Source of the DNA: Treponema primitia ZAS-2
GTDB taxonomy: Bacteria > Spirochaetota > Spirochaetia > Treponematales > Breznakiellaceae
Length of the DNA: 64,000 nt
NCBI RefSeq assembly: GCF_000214375.1
Contig: NC_015578.1
Location: 2,108,001-2,172,000 of the forward strand
Direction: 5' to 3'
Shown here one piece after another: positions 58,001 through 63,888 of this stretch. The notes under the pieces are model-generated. The model was not told the origin of the DNA. It ran no database searches and worked only from the letters and a program-made list of their open reading frames with translations. The first letter of the stretch is position 1; each line of letters begins with the position of its first letter. The position numbers and the translations under genes were made by a program.

Positions 58001-61000
58001 GTGTAGTCGCCCTCATGGGGACTTTGTGAAGGCAAAGTCAAGGGAAAGGCCGGCCAAGTGTTGCTAGGCGGGATAGGATCCGGATTGGTGGCGAAACTGG
58101 TCTCAGTTAAAACTGTTATCTCAGTCGCGCCCTTCCTCTCTTTTACCACCAGGCTTACCAGGGAGTTGGTATCCCCCACATCACCGGTCATGGTAAAATC
58201 GGTGGTGATGATCCCGGATGAGGAAGGACTAAGCACTACGTCAAGAGCCGGCGCTCTCTTATCCATCCCGAAAAGGAAGGGCTCATAGGGCGCTACTCCC
58301 GTATTATATGGCGCAGGCGGGCTTATGTTGTTGTTCTGGTTTCCTGCGGCGTCAAAGACTACCACATAGAGCTTGTATTCTCCTTCCACAGAATTGATAC
58401 CCGCAGGATCGGTTGGATCTATGGTGACGGTCCATTCACCGTCGTCAGCGGCGCCATCAACCGCCCGGGCAGTAAATTTATTTGTACCGGTTAATAGTTT
58501 TATCTCTGCTTCGGTGGTTGCAGCCGTAATAGGCGGAGGGGTATACGTTGCCAACTGTATATTATAATACACCGTACCAAACCGATAGTCATCGCTTACC
58601 TCGCCCTTGATGTTAAATTTGTCGTTGCTTACATAGTGGACTGGGGCTGTTCTGTCTATAACCCCGGTCATGGATATGTCCCCCAATTTCGGGGCGGATG
58701 TGTCCACCCGGACTTCCCGCCTCTCTGTGGTCTGGTGGCCTACAATGTCGGTGGCGGTAATCACATAGTCATACAGGCCATCCTGGGCGCTATCCAGGGG
58801 AGAATAGGGGGAACCCGTTGCGGGGTTAAAGGGCAAATTGGGAAGGGACCAAAGCTGGGAGTTGGTATTTGTTGGGTCGATGGAAGGCAATTCCCATATA
58901 GGAAGAACCGATTCCGGGGCGCCACGCTTCTGCTGGTATATCACCAGGCTTTTAAGCCCGTTGAGATCCTTCACCGTTCCGTCCAGTGAAAAACTCGCTC
59001 TTTTTACCTTAAGGGCGGAATCTCCCAAGCTGTCCTCGGTAAGTACCGGGGGCTCGGTATCCAGGAAGAAGTAGACCCGCTCAGTGGCGATGGTGGTAGT
59101 AACGGCCTCGATGTCCAGATCTCCGGTGAAACCCTGGGCTGCGGATTTAAGGGCGTTTTTCTTATCATGATCGTCCTGGGCTTTCATTTCAAAGGAATAA
59201 ATCCCGTCGGGAAGATCCGCCTTGGGCGGCAAAGTAACGGTAAAGCTTACCGCGTTACGGTCGGTGGTATTCTGGGCAATGGGCAGGGGAAAGGGAGTTG
59301 CAATGCCGGGCTTATAATAGGAGAACGTTGCGGGGTTAGTGGCGATATCAATGCCGTCGTCGTCCCGGAAAACACCCCGGATGGCCCTTTCGGTGTCCAG
59401 TTTGTTGGGATTGGCTGCGGCCCTAAGGGCGGCTTCGCTGTGGATGGTCACCAGGTCAAAGACGGGAATATCAATTACCGGTAAGTCCGTTTTCTGCTCA
59501 ACCTTTAACAGCGCCGTGGTGTGGTTGTAGTTTCCCGCCCTGTCCTTGGCTACAAGTACCAGGTACTGGTCTTTATTATTGTAGTAAGCCGGTAAAGGCA
59601 GATCGGCGGGCGCCAATTTCCTGGTGTCAATAATGACCGAAGAAGCGGATTCGGTATTTTTGTACACCGGCACCTCAGGCTTGTCAAAATAGTTGTCCCC
59701 CGCAGCCTCGTACAAGGCCGCAGAGACTGTCTGGCTGGGCGCTGCCGGGGAGCTATTCTGGATTAAATATTTGATTTCCCGGTAGGTCTTATCCTCGATT
59801 TTAAAGGTTGCGATATTATTAGCATCGTAGGTACTGATATCCAGGGATATCAGGCCGTTTGCCGTATATTCGGTATAGTTAGTAACGCTGTTGCTATAGC
59901 TCTTATACACGGGGATTACCCGGGCGACATCCAGCTCCGGCGGAGTCGTGTCTATGTACACCGTGATGGACTGGGAGGATACGCTGCTCTGGGCGCTGGT
60001 GACGGTGACGGTAAATTCATAGGTACCATCGGTGAAAGGATAGGGTTCCAGGTCATCCAGGTCATTCTCCTGCAGATACTTATCTTGGTCGGTATCGTTT
60101 TGACTGTAGGGCTTTCCGGGCTCTATTGGCTGGGACTTCAGGATCCGTTCAATCCGTTCCGGATCAAGCACCGTCACAGGATCAGAAACCTCCGCCCGGG
60201 CCAGGATAGTTTCATTGTCATCACCGGCTCTCTTAACCGAAAGGATCGTCTGGCCTATCCCTGCGGAATGGCTGAGTTTGGCTATCAGGGTAAAGGTATC
60301 ATTTTGATAGGGATTCTCCAGGGCTTGTCCAAGCTGATTAATAAAAGTCAATTCAACCTTGGGAACTTCATTGGCCTTTATGATTTCCAATTCATAGTAA
60401 GGCGCCCCCACCGGAATTTCAGTAATGTAGTCGGGTTTTTCCAGCGGGTAATCGGCGATATGAATTGGTTTGCCATCCTCAAGAACGCCATCCCATACCT
60501 GTAAGCGGTAACGGTATTTTCCCGGGGCCAGGCCCTGCGGCTTTTCCGCGGCTTTGTAAGGATGTTCAGTTATCCCATAGTACCGGAAATTGACGAACTT
60601 CTTCCCCTCACCCGGGTATGGGGAATCCATATCCGACCAGACACCAGCAGCAGGCTCAGGGCCATTGGCAGGCCAAAACTGGATTTTAGGCCACCCCGTG
60701 GCGACAGCCATATCGTCATTGGCCACGCCCCCTAAATAACCGCCGGAAATCATTTCCGCCAGTTCCTTACTCTCTTCTTTCAACGGGGTCTGCACTTCCA
60801 CTGTGGGGGGGCCGTTCTTAACCCTGAAGGGTAATTCCTCGGAGACCACTGCCTTGCCTGTTCCGTCCCAGGCCAGAAGCCTAACCGTTACATCGGCATT
60901 TAAATTTTCAAAACCTAATTCATTCAAGGTATCCAGGGTGACGAGATAGTTACCCCCGCTGGCGGACATATAGCTCGTCGCATCTTTGGTAATCGAGACA

Positions 61001-61251
61001 TCGCCGGAGCCGTCAGGTTTCTGCCCGGTAACGATGATACTTACCCGGCTGACGGACATATCATCGGTGGCGTTTATTTCAAAAGCTACATTCGTTCCCC
61101 AGATAAAAGGGTTTTTGCTCGGAGACGGGGACACTAGATTTACTTTAGGAGGCTCTATATCAACCTTATTGCCTAAGCCCGCCTGTATCGGATTTTCGCA
61201 AGAAATCAGAATCACGATGGCCAGACTTACTAATGAAAGTTTCTTGTACAT
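46054..61251 (-). CDS. Giant Ig-repeat lipoprotein 2 (5065 residues, intact)
   Basis: Lipoprotein signal MYKKLSLVSLAIVILISC, Cys18, nearly identical to giant gene 1 for the first ~340 residues. Then more than a dozen alternating Ig-like domains with the joins VDxxPP and the recurring FDAAGNQNNN. Around residues 3850-4200 are two blocks of the 'Y.I...G...VG..F.A....TGTG.AY' kind (e.g. GTTNWVGLGAESATVGLTFV) common in phage fibre proteins. The last ~350 residues carry propeller-like blades (MSYYDSNKTNN, IAWYDASAGQL, LAYYANSTGDL), as in giant 1. No protease or sortase motif. Likely a lipid-anchored, fibre-like surface protein; exact role unknown. Confidence 0.9.
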   Translation of the reverse strand: MYKKLSLVSLAIVILISCENPIQAGLGNKVDIEPPKVNLVSPSPSKNPFIWGTNVAFEINATDDMSVSRVSIIVTGQKPDGSGDVSITKDATSYMSASGGNYLVTLDTLNELGFENLNADVTVRLLAWDGTGKAVVSEELPFRVKNGPPTVEVQTPLKEESKELAEMISGGYLGGVANDDMAVATGWPKIQFWPANGPEPAAGVWSDMDSPYPGEGKKFVNFRYYGITEHPYKAAEKPQGLAPGKYRYRLQVWDGVLEDGKPIHIADYPLEKPDYITEIPVGAPYYELEIIKANEVPKVELTFINQLGQALENPYQNDTFTLIAKLSHSAGIGQTILSVKRAGDDNETILARAEVSDPVTVLDPERIERILKSQPIEPGKPYSQNDTDQDKYLQENDLDDLEPYPFTDGTYEFTVTVTSAQSSVSSQSITVYIDTTPPELDVARVIPVYKSYSNSVTNYTEYTANGLISLDISTYDANNIATFKIEDKTYREIKYLIQNSSPAAPSQTVSAALYEAAGDNYFDKPEVPVYKNTESASSVIIDTRKLAPADLPLPAYYNNKDQYLVLVAKDRAGNYNHTTALLKVEQKTDLPVIDIPVFDLVTIHSEAALRAAANPNKLDTERAIRGVFRDDDGIDIATNPATFSYYKPGIATPFPLPIAQNTTDRNAVSFTVTLPPKADLPDGIYSFEMKAQDDHDKKNALKSAAQGFTGDLDIEAVTTTIATERVYFFLDTEPPVLTEDSLGDSALKVKRASFSLDGTVKDLNGLKSLVIYQQKRGAPESVLPIWELPSIDPTNTNSQLWSLPNLPFNPATGSPYSPLDSAQDGLYDYVITATDIVGHQTTERREVRVDTSAPKLGDISMTGVIDRTAPVHYVSNDKFNIKGEVSDDYRFGTVYYNIQLATYTPPPITAATTEAEIKLLTGTNKFTARAVDGAADDGEWTVTIDPTDPAGINSVEGEYKLYVVVFDAAGNQNNNISPPAPYNTGVAPYEPFLFGMDKRAPALDVVLSPSSSGIITTDFTMTGDVGDTNSLVSLVVKERKGATEITVLTETSFATNPDPIPPSNTWPAFPLTLPSQSPHEGDYTYTITATDVAGRTTVLERVVHVDPFAPQLGAITFTGKVSPDGHPMPWVGSSSFTITGSLSDNYMFGSAASLYYKIQPATGPGSAAPGVTSTTTEAQLIALTGFVRQDITGGPINAEWHATINPSASPISNTQGEYKIYLVVFDAAGNQNNNISPANDPGGTQYSGAAYVPFLFGVDTKDPKLTETTPGGESSTNPLVRKSPVTLGGVVGDTYFLDKLVIEQKWGGGTYTELSPPLAIPLPNPNPLEDGTWTTIGTHNLPALGYTDGLFGYKIIATDKAGRTNTVEKYVYVDNERPKIEGISISTGKVSPNGHPMPWVGTDSFTISGTISDNYRFSSVYYKIQPAGDPPPESSTGVGITAASTEANVIAAGFTSRPVSGPLSAGEWSITIDPKDVPIGTGAVGSAVEGEYLIYLVVFDAAGNQNNNIAPPTPYNTGAYPYAPFRFGVDTHPPVVTETKINTTQQSIQNIGFSLKGKVRDTYGLARLLIEQQKGSGAFVTAYERTSFSSVPVDQDWDSGDIFPFGYAGEEDGNYTYRITVTDIAGRSSIVEGGRSVLVDTHPPTLGTIFPNWRLSSSTPFPWIGPENTDLKITGNAHDDHGFGSAYVLISSDPSLAISDPSNVTQLTDLYFAPLTVTPDAGGNGHWELPEDLTAYPSPFKSAASVFVEGTYYIYAVVFDAAGNAANNISSPQRLGLDASPPVLTEIIGSDTLKVSQPPLTLSGTVTETNLLASLVITKKFGSGSPSPFWNTSSFSTNPPATPLGWTSPALDTVEGNYQYVITLTDIAGRTDVQTRNIRVDNTSPNPGTITLSGIIPPGTPTPYIGGSTFTIGGIVSDNNSLDSNNPNPGKLYYKIQKASDLAPNLTGLDSADVAALTGDAEFTSKTIGIDGIPGKWQETIIPDAAGSVFLDGGSVIKEGEYKIYWVVFDAAENQSLGAPSSYLFGMDLDPPTLSETAFGGPGSLSNPTPTKKGFTLGGLNNSNQSEVGDTYELVSLKITQQKNGGTIYTIYNKTTGFTASPGSTNWRAPNLPWEPANHNWDGTGGSPFTAANPGGEYYYKITATDKAGRTTIIERYLKVDALPPVLGNPSLGIRPVSQPVEHPLPNSWVSGESPQIMGTVTDNVGVSHVFYRIQAEGDPAPSITEATPLTTFNASSSGWNAATLSGTTWRDSVTLGGAGTTWPNSTSAGLTEGKYRIYVVAFDDVLNQTNNVTSIPPASPTPLVDYITPYIFGVDQSKPDLSALKLKNTDLSWWSLDPELSDPAPHKKTRFSLEGIVTDSNGLDTITLTERKNLEAARTLNLTQSPHYPQTSGNDTSWTLNIPNLPWNAVTNPGATVDEGKYSYVLTIKDKTGRSDRSISKEFTIVYDKTGPVITVQYPAPDGSSSITGGNLIINGTASDPGSLSAVGAIYFAVNSSTTPPTEIPPATPWATVSGNTTWNHTLTAGSISEGVRYLHMIGYDEVGNQSSHSGIKFNVDLAPPDIRSFVPNSITVIGDGNYARTGYSFKFDAYDSNKLDTIVVKLNGTALTSGISIATGTDQRKTVTVNQAVDASGHTNDGTYRYEIIIKDVAGKENQPGSDYVDDETIFASKKSYTVVVDTTPPEVSITRQPIMVSANAREDNVNGYIRFSATGGDNNGIKEVKWYLIPHTSSINSAFNPDSSDPTTFVFANSTDVVISDPFTGFPIDIYYNTAALTDLRDCYLYIRAEDTTGLTNKAYLNFYVDQSTDKPKITLNDFPTPPIVSGGYILRGTVSDDDGVLNSSLLFEFSSDAGSTWVTQAGSVSGSGQSVNFSCTIPYGSGNDGDKQLRISVKDDHLKKVRPAEELDIAAIPVIQNFVVDTVSPVLTVDSSTGQMKYKDNFTVTGKVTELHLKTFRARLGSGNWVTKAVASGTNVVWSYTLPELLTPADFSSLAQGPHTITLEAIDAVGLNHEVQWVFYKDTTGPAISFANIAGEVIPEGLMSSGPVTTALNAVTSIISDETPVLRGSFVDEYSDIKLSASPLFQYMMDDASTWTNAVISPPPSPPNPPSPGVTGAGKIVQWSIPLDTLGDGAHRVKVRVWDALENEGTSTWVGFKIAGHPPVLILNEVSGNVFGMVGITNPSDPVLTLTGYATDNSIKNVNIKLDAQAPGTTFNTITAGPPKKVTFTYNVTKNVFELSTLTEGPHTLTVVAENDAGRTTTAEWTFIKDTTPPVTVLSNVETGGATIIMDASPRVLGVTSDTYEVSTITRLIEKSNNGLPGGTWSTFNTTTVTPSVQTTVNWTSDMVALGLLANGDGYYRITVTAKDKVLNPSSSVPVYFRVDRADPVLTLNTIQSYYKAETVSFGGTVLDYDGISAVKLWLVSATGTASVPVTASLTDSGTPGQKNWTASVNLSLFTEGSYTLNVEATDLAGRVKTVYKDFILDKTAPTVRMEDPQRLAKVNGKITIRGTANDNNTLSKIMFKLGKNASTWTDTALDAASHVTNWEGGLYSWNFTIDNVVTYANTTYSYRVDPEDVDGYGIPRPLVDQNDPNFNYWLFPFNVQAIDRAGNTGETIYPAYGNTIHYLLIDPDGDNPDVRILSPENGDLVGGEVRISGIATDDDWIYGVEIRIDPTPDAAGDTFDPWIPAVKSSSGSQVTWYALINSTGDYNPLPGQQRKIVVQARSQDSKNYGTSGDKYDITPYKQITIFFDSEIPVIEFVQVKRNQDSSWEDYTDGMQVSRTFSVRADVRDESGLSAIQWRGNTGSYEDNGANLIGSSLVTTPTQVSLPGGTFNVGKKYLIVTAPSGSVFPGASTNTVGETFIATSTTGTGSGTAYAADGAGNFVYKFQVSVNSLLSHLDTTGYYSLSIKGVDNSAYHYQTQQILNLQVDNFYPEGDYTAPNTMTDDYYIRGLARDYGAGSGNIQGLSHVTVYFSRIISGARTYLPLKNTDTFTSKNQLVKDMTQGGSVTTISSFPANNLSGITIDNNNEVTGSFHDADGDGYVEAWYDNGTNKEWYAIFNSHQLADGPVTLHYVIFDNAGNARYYEKELFVKNNAPKITKVTLGTDIRGLGTFAGGTKDYTANYLTSGFTARNRRLSFAVTKDRGNGAVNYRISHATRASADASTIQTGQIYTINNVGTTNWVGLGAESATVGLTFVAVANGPSATGTGSVWNYTINTTAPQKTGNFSANSASTNYIGLEFNNIPETGLDGAFFIIKVWDTTVPGEGESQQLFDMIVVGLRVENRDVELPTARLYDLNPIARNPDTNTNTTLTNIGPVALGNNMNRGGIHVIGSGGTASKSGHIEPRGTSDTNANIFLEKDEAGTYVFQPSVTTDIVSGKVILRGYAEDNQRISEIRLKFTNATIVTIINTVSGQLTPVNTANAWVYDELTLDGHRVEWAYLWDTQAGIGGTPMAGNAPVQVIAVDARIPTYDDYTPPGPVDGNESASVVNPTDSNSNYNTITLKTAPYISGLTTRLSSAYVSTPSTFDRSALGWYSVREGETVTVRGFNFTGATATIKGTTAPITVTNVNTITLPIAATHVSGPLVVTVGGVTSVNNSNSSTAAYTQEPNNVNNNILTDDRNLYVWNTADMISSADITSPFMRMDASSNWYMSYGQGVKQMRFNKNGTSALFESSYNKYHNTTVAIDSSQNYYGGGTNTDRIQDTITGATSFTFFSRAPGSMVGTDTGNYNTGTNKRRLELSLNTDTGIYNINRVKIPRIAIIGAGTSASPAKIYMSYYDSNKTNNPVIFRYGESTAANTITGDLASNLTDINEAGGSAAGFQVVADSSTNYKGGLYTAVGALSDGRAVIAWYDASAGQLVFSYSTGLAPTQGNTPTSVWQSNARVIDNDFAGWYVDMTVDKNNGIHLAYYANSTGDLRYAYMSSYTATPVVVTVDSYLSAGTKLMINTREEKRTVNGVPSTDVIVPYISYYHASFPQTQNSVRVVWRNNFNALTDGAVLDAYTGAWEAMTIPTVNTPVDEYVCNGVPTGGTFPGTAIDLKNTVMLGYQTNVNYERAYIKK

Positions 61252-61362
61252 ATATACCTCTTTTCTGCCGTTATTATCGAAAAATACCCATTATATCGAA
61301 AAATACTCAAGTTTATCATAGCATTAAACAAACTAAAAATCAATATTTTACGAATTTTCGTA
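61252..61362 (-). promoter_or_regulatory. Promoter region of giant gene 2
   Basis: Minus strand order: inverted repeat TACGAAAATTCGTA (61349-61362), TATGAT (61315-61320), two exact copies of GTATTTTTCGATA (61294-61306 and 61275-61287), AGAGGT, ATG. The 13-base repeats lie between the -10 box and the start codon, where a repressor or leader-RNA factor could act. Confidence 0.65.
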
Positions 61363-61478
61363 TTATTTTACTAAAAAACCCATGTTATAGCAAAATTTTT
61401 GATAAATAATCGCATTAAGAAAGCGCCGGGAAGTAGAAATTCCCGGGAGCTGACTGACACTTTTTAAGCATTTTATGG

Positions 61479-61484
61479 TATACT
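61479..61484 (+). promoter_or_regulatory. -10 box next to the tlyC-like start
   Basis: TATACT ends 7 bases before the ATG, with a TGACAC at 61455 as a possible -35. Transcription would begin at or just before the ATG, and no ribosome site is visible. Confidence 0.45.
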
Positions 61485-61491
61485 CTATAAT

Positions 61492-62757
61492 ATGGACCTT
61501 GACAGCCTTGGCATTATCCTTACTTTGGGCGTGCTGCTTTGCTTTTCTGCCTTTTTTTCCGCCTCAGAGACCGCCTTTTCCTCCCTGAACCGCATTAAGC
61601 TGAAAAATTTAGCCAACCAGGGCAATAAACGGGCTGCCCTGGCGCTGAAATTGGCGGAAAATTACGACAAATTACTCTCCTCAGTCCTGATAGGGAACAA
61701 TATCGTCAATATTGCCTCCTCCGCCCTTGGGACAGTCCTCTTTGTGGGGCTCCTGGGGCGGGCTGGTGTACCTATTTCCACACTGGTCCTGACTATTCTG
61801 GTGCTTCTCTTTGGGGAAATCTCCCCGAAGACCATGGCAAAGGAGGCGCCTGAAAGTTTTGCCATGTTTTGCGCCCCCTTGTTGCAGTTTTTTGTCTTCC
61901 TGTTTCGCCCCCTAAACCGTTTCTTCTCCCTCTGGAAGGCGCTGATCATCAAGCTGTTCCATATAAAGACGGACCGGACGGTCACCGAAGCGGAACTCCT
62001 GACCTTTGTGGAAGAGGTTCGTCAGGAGGGAGGCATTAACGCCCAGGAAGAGGATATGATACGCCGGACCATCGAATTTGACGATCTGACGGCTGCGGAA
62101 ATTGTCACCCCCCGGGTGGACCTGGCAGCGGTAGATATCCAGGATACCCCGGAGCGTATTGAGGCGAAATTCTACGAAACCGGCTTTTCCCGGCTGCCGG
62201 TTTACCGGGGCAGCATTGACAGTATAACCGGGGTTATACTCCAGAAAGACTTTCACTATGGTGTATTAAAGCAGGGCAAATCCCTGGAAAGCATCATGAA
62301 ACCCGCAGTTTTTGTGGTCAAATCCATCAAAATCTCCCGTCTCCTCAAGACCCTCCAGGAAAAAAAGTCCCAAATGGCCATTTTAGTGGACGAATTCGGA
62401 GGCACCGTGGGGATTGTGACCATTGAGGACATCCTGGAGGAGCTGGTGGGCGAAATTTGGGACGAACACGACCAGGTTGTGGAGGCAATCACCGCCCTGG
62501 GCGGGGGCGCCTACCGGGTTTTGGGCAATACCGCCCTACAGGACGTGCTGGATCTCTACGCCATCGGGGAGGATCAGGGGACTAACGCCACCACCGTGGG
62601 GAGCTGGGTCATTGAAACCCTGGGGGGGGTCCCCAAGGAGGGGGAGTCCTTCAGCTTCAGGAACCTGAGTGTCCAGGTTACTAAGGCGCTGCGGCACCGG
62701 GTGCTGGAGGTGGTGGTGCGGGGTAGCGATATAGATCTTATTTTATATTCAAAATGA
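61492..62757 (+). CDS. tlyC: CNNM/CorC (TlyC, HlyC) family membrane protein
   Basis: 421 residues. Residues 5-165 are the CNNM/DUF21 transmembrane domain (ILTLGVLLCFSAFFSASETAF, GNNIVNIASSALGTV, LFGEISPKTMAKE). Residues about 195-325 are two CBS domains (IVTPRVDLAAVD, FSRLPVYRGSID, QMAILVDEFGGTVGIVTIED). Residues 335-418 are the CorC/HlyC domain (GAYRVLGNTALQDVLDLY). The family is linked to magnesium/cobalt export or homeostasis; the older 'haemolysin' name is not well founded. The next gene's ATG overlaps its stop. Confidence 0.92.
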   Translation: MDLDSLGIILTLGVLLCFSAFFSASETAFSSLNRIKLKNLANQGNKRAALALKLAENYDKLLSSVLIGNNIVNIASSALGTVLFVGLLGRAGVPISTLVLTILVLLFGEISPKTMAKEAPESFAMFCAPLLQFFVFLFRPLNRFFSLWKALIIKLFHIKTDRTVTEAELLTFVEEVRQEGGINAQEEDMIRRTIEFDDLTAAEIVTPRVDLAAVDIQDTPERIEAKFYETGFSRLPVYRGSIDSITGVILQKDFHYGVLKQGKSLESIMKPAVFVVKSIKISRLLKTLQEKKSQMAILVDEFGGTVGIVTIEDILEELVGEIWDEHDQVVEAITALGGGAYRVLGNTALQDVLDLYAIGEDQGTNATTVGSWVIETLGGVPKEGESFSFRNLSVQVTKALRHRVLEVVVRGSDIDLILYSK

Positions 62758-63158
62758 AACATCTGGAAGTTGTTGCGGGCATTATAGAATTTGGCGGAAA
62801 AATCCTTTGCCTGCAAAAGAATGTGGGTAAATATGATTATATTTCTTACAAGTTTGAGTTTCCGGGGGGGAAGGTTGAGCCAGGGGAGTCTCATTGTCAG
62901 GCATTGATGAGGGAGCTTAATGAAGAACTAGCCATGGATATTAAGATCCGGGAGCAGGATTTCTACATGACGGTAGATCATAGTTATCCGGACTTTGAAA
63001 TTACCCTGCACAGCTTTTTATGCAGGGTAAATGATTGTACTTTTACACTGAAAGAGCATAAAAGTTTTATATGGCTTAAAAAAATGGATTTACTACGTGT
63101 TGAATGGGCTGCGGCAGATTTGCCCATAGTCAAGAAATTAATGGATGATATAGTCTAA
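62754..63158 (+). CDS. Nudix hydrolase (MutT-like)
   Basis: 134 residues. Complete Nudix box at about residues 38-60: GGKVEPGESHCQALMRELNE, then EL. A start VVAGIIEFGGKILCLQK and a C-terminal FIWLKKMDLLRVEWAAADLP match (d)NTP pyrophosphohydrolases of the 8-oxo-dGTP/CTP type. It would clean oxidised or non-canonical nucleotides. Its ATG overlaps the stop of the CorC-like gene (ATGA), so the two are one operon although their jobs are not obviously linked. Confidence 0.9.
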   Translation: MKHLEVVAGIIEFGGKILCLQKNVGKYDYISYKFEFPGGKVEPGESHCQALMRELNEELAMDIKIREQDFYMTVDHSYPDFEITLHSFLCRVNDCTFTLKEHKSFIWLKKMDLLRVEWAAADLPIVKKLMDDIV

Positions 63159-63209
63159 TCCGCATATACCTAATTAAATCATTACAACGTAAAGAGTTAA
63201 ACTAAGGTG

Positions 63210-63262
63210 CCGGGCGGAATCGCCTTCCATTCGCAAACATCCTGTTTGCTCATTCCAGCCGG
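63210..63262. repeat. Compound hairpin in the gap after the Nudix gene
   Basis: CCGGnnGGAAT (63210-63220) pairs with ATTCCnnCCGG (63252-63262), enclosing GCAAACA-TCC-TGTTTGC (63233-63249). It lies between the Nudix gene and a transposase fragment; it could be a mobile-element end or a terminator without T-run. Otherwise the 190-base gap shows nothing clear. Confidence 0.5.
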
Positions 63263-63347
63263 GGTTTAGTCCTGTCGGCGCCATCCATGGGCGTGTCAGG
63301 AAGTATGTGTAAATGGCCAAAGATGGTAGAATACCAAGGGAGCAAAG

Positions 63348-63605
63348 ATGGCCAAGACACGAAAGACGAAAGAGAAGGATCTGATCGACCAGATGCTGGA
63401 CCAGGTGAACCTGAAGGGATTGTCCCGGGACGAGGTTCTGGGACAGGACGGCTTATTAAAACAGCTTACGGGAAAGTTGTTAAGCAAGATCCAGGAAAAA
63501 TTCAAACAGCTCGGGCGCCGGGCAATCAATGTCGGGGTAGATGTACAAAACTATCGCCCGGTGAGTATAGAGGAAGTAATCAAAAAGGCTGACGCCGCAG
63601 GGTAA
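63348..63605 (+). pseudogene. IS256-family transposase N-terminal fragment
   Basis: 85 residues. Residues about 20-55 (LSRDEVLGQDGLLKQLTGKL, then a helix ending in LG) match the start of IS256/Mutator transposases, which read DGLLKQLTKxLxExxLxxELxxHLGY. The family is about 400 residues long with a DDE domain that is absent here. The last 30 residues (NVGVDVQNYRPVSIEEV) do not fit. It is therefore a remnant, or a short gene that took over a transposase N-terminus. A ribosome site GGGAGC precedes the ATG. Confidence 0.5.
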
Positions 63606-63612
63606 TAGAGAA

Positions 63613-63888
63613 ATGGATATGGAACATGGGAACATAAACCGCTCTGTTTGCCATCTTAATATCATCGGCTTTCGGGCGGCAGTGGCGGCTCAAAAGGATA
63701 CCAGCCTGCGGGGGCGGCCTTTTGTCGTTGCCGGGGCTACGGGGGGCAGAGCTTTAGTTCTTGATCTCTCGCCGGAAGCAATGAAAGAGGGGATTAGCCC
63801 TGGCATGGCAAAAGTCGAAAATCTGTCAGAAATTTTTATTTTTCCACCTAACCCGCTCATCCCATACTGGTTTATTGAGCATATATGA
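63613..63888 (+). pseudogene. Truncated Y-family polymerase-like (ImuB/DinB N-terminal) fragment
   Basis: 91 residues. HLNIIGFRAAVAAQKDTSLR followed by GRPFVVAGATGG and LDLSPEAMKEGISPGMA aligns with the first ~65 residues of Y-family polymerases. The metal-binding Asp residues (family HLDMDAFF) read Asn and Ile here, as in the catalytically dead ImuB group. After FIFPPNP the frame drifts and stops, where a full protein would continue for 300 residues or more. The AT-rich DNA beyond is unlike its surroundings, so the gene was probably cut by a rearrangement. Confidence 0.6.

Noticed and set aside
24400-61000. Many plus-strand frames of 60-380 codons within the giant genes
   Set aside because: All except the inverted segment at 42222-42442 are antisense shadows of the repeat genes: they recur with the repeat period and have no protein-like features or ribosome sites.
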